Assembly (NCBI RefSeq): GCF_016925615.1
Contig: NZ_CP070499.1
Coordinates: forward strand, 4,650,001 to 4,714,000
DNA from: Natronosporangium hydrolyticum
GTDB taxonomy: Bacteria > Actinomycetota > Actinomycetes > Mycobacteriales > Micromonosporaceae
DNA length: 64,000 nt
Reading direction: 5' to 3'
Shown here: piece after piece, positions 61,601 through 64,000 of the stretch
Numbering within the stretch: position 1 is the stretch's first letter
How the letters are laid out: every line of letters begins with the position of its first letter
The notes under the pieces: model-generated
Databases searched by the model: none
The model's input: only the letters and a program-made list of their open reading frames with translations
Told to the model about the DNA's origin: nothing
Program-made: the position numbers and the translations under genes

Positions 61601-64000
61601 CGACGATCCCAGCCCTGCTCGCGGGCGCTCGCGAAGACCACCGGACTTATCGCTCGCCCTTGGGCATGCCGCCGGGCAGCGAGTTCTCGAAGGACTTCAA
61701 CCCCGTTGAAGTCGCGATGCGCCAAGTCTTGCCACAACTGCTCCTGCAAACGTTGCGCCAGCTCCGCCAATGTGGGATTGCCCTGCAGATCTACCTCCAG
61801 CAGTGTGACCCCGGTGAAGTCGCCAATCACCGCAGCGATGTCCGGGTGTAGCGATTCCCGGCTGAATAAAGGCAGGTTGAGCAGGAACCGGCCATTGCGG
61901 CTCCAGCGGGCCAATACCACCGAGAAAGCCGCGAGCATGGTCGCGGTCGGCGTCACCTGGTGGCGTGCTGCCGCTTCGCGAATTCGTGTCCAATGAGCAG
62001 GTGACACACTGTGGTCGCGCCGCACCCAGGTCGGCCGGTCGCTCCCGTCGGGTCGGGTCAACGGCAGCTGCGGGCCTTCCGGAAGTTCGTCGATCCGGTC
62101 CAACCAGTAGCTTCGTGCCTGCTGGTATTCTTCCTCATCGCGTTTGCCAAGCCAGCTTTGGACAACGTCGCGGAAGGTCAGTCGTAATGGGGCCAGCTTC
62201 TCCCCCTCATACAACCGGCGCCAATCGTCGAAGAAGAGCCGCACACTCGCGACATCGGCGATCAACAGGTCAATGCTGACGTGTAACCGGGCGGCGCCGC
62301 CGGACAATCGGGAGACCCGCACCTGCCAGAGTGGGAACTCGTGCACCGGGCGTACCTCGTGGGACATGTCCTCCCGGATTCGCGCTAGCTCGGTCGACAC
62401 CTCCGCTGCGGATCCGGCCACGTCGGTCACCACCATCGGCACCGGAGTCGCCTCCGACATCGGCAGCACCCTTTGTTCGCCATCGTCGGTGATCACTGCC
62501 CGCAGCATGTCGTGGCGGTCCACCAGCTCCACCAACGCCGCGTACAGGCGCTCCTGGTCCAAGGATTCAGTATCGATCTCTAGGTACAGGTGGGTACCGA
62601 CACGGCCGAGGTCGTATCCGTCAGCTCGCCCTACCAGGTAGGCGTGTTGCAAGTCGGTCAACGGAAACGGGTGGTAACGCTGCTCCAGGTCGGCGCTCTG
62701 GATCGCCGTCGCGTGACTTACGGTCTCAGCCTCGGAATGTCGCGCCGGCGGATAGTCCGCCGGCGCTACCTCCTTCGACTCGAAGCCGTTGGAGATATGC
62801 TCGGCAAGCTCGGCGACGGATGCACGAAGGAAGGTCGAGACCGGTATCAGCACCCCGGTATCGCGCTCTAGGGCTCCCCGCAACTCCATCGCCCGTAGCG
62901 ACTCAAGCCCCAACCCAGCGAGTGGGGTCTCCTCCGGGACCTCACTGATTGCCACGCCCAGCATCGAGGCGAGGCGGCGCCGCAGGTCCGCGGAGATGAT
63001 CACTGGCCGGATCAGGTTGTCCACTGAACCCAGCACCACGCTGAGCGTGGCCGTCGCGGTCGGCGTTTCGACATCACCGATCGGTGTTGCCATCGCCGAC
63101 GCTGCCAGTGCGGTTACCTTCCCGGCCAGGTAGCGGTCCCGGCATGCGCCCCTCTGCACCTTGCCGCTCACCGTCTTCGACACCTCGTTGGGTGGGACGA
63201 CGAGCACCTCGTGAACCTCCACCTGATGCTCATTAGTGATCGCGGATCGAATCTCGGTGGCGAGGCTCGTCAGACTGTCCGAGAACGCCTCCGGGTCTAA
63301 TATCGACTGGAGGACGATCAACTTCTCGCCCTCTTCACTGTCAATTGAGAACGCCGCCGCCGGGGCACCTGCCAAGGCTTGGTGAACCCGCTCGCTGGTC
63401 AGCTCCACATCCTGGGGATAGATGTTGCGGCCGCGGATGATAATGAGCTCCTTGTGCCGGCCGCACAGCACGAGCTCGTTGCCAAAGAAGAACCCGAGAT
63501 CGCCGGTACGCACGAAGGGCCCCGAGCCATCGGCCAACCGGGCCCGAAAAGTCGCATCGGATAGCTGTTCGCGCCGCCAGTATCCCTGACAGGTGATCGG
63601 ACCCCCGACCCACACCTCACCGACCTGCCTCTCCGCGACTGGGGCATGGGTGTCCGGGTCCACCACGACCACCTCACAGTGTGGTCCCGTAAGTCCTACT
63701 CCGACCAGGCTGAGCCGCCGGTGATGGGAATCCGGCAGCACTTCAGCGCGTCCCCTCTCGAGCTCTGCTGCATCGACATGCAGCACCGTCGGTGAGGGAT
63801 CCGCGTGCCGAGCGGTGATGAACAGCATCGTCTCAGTCATGCCGAAGCCCGGGGTCATCGCCTCGGCACGGAATCCGTAAGGCGCGTATGCCGCGGTAAA
63901 CCGCTCTATTGTAGATGGGCGAATGCGCTCTGCGGCGTTCATCGTGGTATGCCAGCCAGCGAGGTCGAGGCCTGATCGCTGTGACTCCGGGATACGGTCC
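58615..64000 (-). CDS. Loading NRPS FAAL-ACP-Cy-A(Cys)-Ox-PCP (5' end outside window)
   Basis: 1,794 residues are visible. The frame is open to the right edge, where DRIPESQRSGLDLAGW, then MTPGFGMTE, show the middle of a fatty acyl-AMP ligase, so ATG 63942 is internal. In order (numbered from that Met): FAAL to about 285; ACP with GLESL near 346; Cy (about 415-840) with DLLIADVAS; A core 848-1330 (cysteine-like code D-L-W-N-L-S-L-I-W, duplicated cassette); an FMN nitroreductase-like Ox domain (about 1345-1610, YRYGSAGSLYPVQTYLY) inserted between A8 and A10 (NAQGKVDR); PCP with GADSV near 1700. It starts the chain: an acyl starter is joined to Cys, cyclised and oxidised to a thiazole. Confidence 0.92.
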   Translation of the reverse strand, partial: DRIPESQRSGLDLAGWHTTMNAAERIRPSTIERFTAAYAPYGFRAEAMTPGFGMTETMLFITARHADPSPTVLHVDAAELERGRAEVLPDSHHRRLSLVGVGLTGPHCEVVVVDPDTHAPVAERQVGEVWVGGPITCQGYWRREQLSDATFRARLADGSGPFVRTGDLGFFFGNELVLCGRHKELIIIRGRNIYPQDVELTSERVHQALAGAPAAAFSIDSEEGEKLIVLQSILDPEAFSDSLTSLATEIRSAITNEHQVEVHEVLVVPPNEVSKTVSGKVQRGACRDRYLAGKVTALAASAMATPIGDVETPTATATLSVVLGSVDNLIRPVIISADLRRRLASMLGVAISEVPEETPLAGLGLESLRAMELRGALERDTGVLIPVSTFLRASVAELAEHISNGFESKEVAPADYPPARHSEAETVSHATAIQSADLEQRYHPFPLTDLQHAYLVGRADGYDLGRVGTHLYLEIDTESLDQERLYAALVELVDRHDMLRAVITDDGEQRVLPMSEATPVPMVVTDVAGSAAEVSTELARIREDMSHEVRPVHEFPLWQVRVSRLSGGAARLHVSIDLLIADVASVRLFFDDWRRLYEGEKLAPLRLTFRDVVQSWLGKRDEEEYQQARSYWLDRIDELPEGPQLPLTRPDGSDRPTWVRRDHSVSPAHWTRIREAAARHQVTPTATMLAAFSVVLARWSRNGRFLLNLPLFSRESLHPDIAAVIGDFTGVTLLEVDLQGNPTLAELAQRLQEQLWQDLAHRDFNGVEVLRELAARRHAQGRAISPVVFASAREQGWDRRGEDYGAFGQQWLGTTRYAISQTPQVVLDHQVYENVGALEFNWDAPAQVLSANHLDNMFDTYCQLLETLVDEAGWGVGVGGLVPVGLGELVSGVNATDGVVPEGLLVDGLVGWGLRDPGRVAVVSADGGVLTFGELVGWASGVARGLREVGVGRGDVVAVGVSKSVEQVVAVVGVLLAGGVYLPVDVDLPVARRGELLSAGGCGWVLCAGGDGDVVWPGGVGVLRVDEVCDREGPVEVSPAVSSDVAYVIFTSGSTGVPKGVAVSHRAALNTCVDVCSRFGVGADDVVLGLSSLSFDLSVWDVFGVLGVGGRLVLPRRGSSRDPGHWLELVSGHGVTVWNSVPALAEMMVAHVESGGGEGGLDSVRLALWSGDWIGLDLPGRWRSVVSGCRVVSLGGATEAGIWSVFYEVGEVGAGWESVPYGRPLAGQRIYVLNDRWEDCPVGVVGELFIGGVGLAEGYWGDVVRSAERFVVHPLSGERLYRTGDLGRWLADGNVEFLGREDSQVKVGGFRIELGEVEVVLGRCVGVSAVVVVAVGGRRGRRLVGFVVPSGSRPAAAAAAGAEDPARQRPPSTGADFGRDRQLLGDVITDPAQRAAITISQPARRTGWTAGVDLPAATDPVRARGQSFRRASYRTFEATPLPMTELSRLLECLRAWPDDERPVPKYRYGSAGSLYPVQTYLYVKPGRVTGLSAGAYYYDPVEHRLYPLRDGETLPADMQIDDNQAAFEGAAFGIYLVGHAATVRPMYGDRSEQFCLLEAGQMSLLLQEAAALGAVGLCGIGLHRNEEPLREAFGLADDDFLLHSLVGGVRASAAPGPGKPDPAQADPSELIAEVRRYASEHLPAYMVPVDLRVMAELPLNAQGKVDRRALAALADEVDRSSAPVVAPGSDLESQIFDVFAAELGTKGMSVTDSFFELGADSVAIVRIGRRLRSALGREVPLMALFEYPSIRRLVGFLDSTGSRPTDRIDEAFDQAQQRRATRRRRHAFPAEQEV
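59952..61397. repeat. 1,446-bp adenylation-domain cassette, copy 2
   Basis: The same sequence as 52816-54261, here inside the loading NRPS. The left border falls exactly where the Ox domain is spliced into the adenylation domain; the right border falls at the Cy-A linker (DEAGWG). The encoded 482 residues are the same in both proteins. Confidence 0.95.

Noticed and set aside
63942-63942. ATG at 63942 as the start of the loading NRPS
   Set aside because: The frame continues to the right edge with conserved FAAL sequence (IPESQRSGLDL), so this Met is internal and the gene is truncated by the window.
1-64000. CRISPR arrays, tRNA or rRNA genes, insertion sequences, att sites
   Set aside because: No regularly spaced repeats, RNA-gene cloverleaf, transposase or integrase signatures were seen on reading both strands. 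The only repeats are those listed.

Overview
The window is high-GC actinobacterial DNA. Evidence includes C/G-ending codons, frequent GTG starts, a deazaflavin-type PPOX protein, an LLM oxidoreductase and Tat/lipoprotein signals. The gene mix would fit Micromonosporales, but the sequence alone does not settle the genus. I see no tRNA, rRNA, CRISPR array, transposase or integrase.

Left flank (1-9.2 kb): a housekeeping or hypothetical region. It holds the tail of an unidentified gene, a lipoprotein, a DUF4230 membrane protein, phosphate acetyltransferase (pta), a DUF2277 protein, a membrane protein, a PPOX protein, an unknown protein and an LLM oxidoreductase fused to a hemerythrin domain. The non-coding parts hold two gene remnants (a CBM2 tail and a DUF402-like tail), a 47-nt hairpin, and two identical 79-nt palindromic elements.

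Cluster 1 (9.2-28.1 kb): a tightly coupled minus-strand operon of 14 genes, most joined by ATGA/GTGA overlaps. It runs Cy-A(Cys)-PCP NRPS, GMC oxidoreductase, type II thioesterase, acyl-CoA dehydrogenase, GNAT acyltransferase, globin, CxxC thioredoxin-reductase-like enzyme, methyltransferase, dipeptide-type ABC transporter (two permeases, fused double ATPase, Tat lipoprotein binding protein), second methyltransferase, and HFCD flavoprotein decarboxylase. This is the gene set of a dithiolopyrrolone (holomycin/thiolutin) pathway: Cys-Cys is made on one Cy-A-T protein and oxidised by flavoenzymes to the ene-disulfide bicycle. The unusual additions are two methyltransferases and a binding-protein-dependent importer. 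A divergent acyl-AMP ligase may supply the N-acyl group.

Middle (28.2-35.0 kb): kynureninase, a large FtsX-type permease without a visible ATPase, a HisC-like aminotransferase and a 14-TM-type MFS exporter. Two of the divergent promoter regions share a GGTACCCGATCGGG sequence, suggesting one regulator.

Cluster 2 (35.1 kb to beyond the right edge): another minus-strand operon. It encodes FAAL-ACP-Cy-A(Cys)-Ox-PCP (5' end outside the window), KS-AT-ACP-Cy-A(Cys)-PCP-E*, C-A-PCP, C-A(Gly)-PCP-C-A-PCP-TD, two paralogous FAD monooxygenases, an acyl-CoA dehydrogenase, a type II thioesterase and a methyltransferase. Collinear reading gives acyl starter - thiazole - malonyl-derived C2 - thiazoline - X - Gly - Y, released reductively as an aldehyde or alcohol. 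I do not recognise the product. Two features stand out. A 1,446-bp adenylation-domain cassette with very different codon use is present in two copies, apparently identical. The epimerase-like domain after the second Cys module has lost its catalytic residues.
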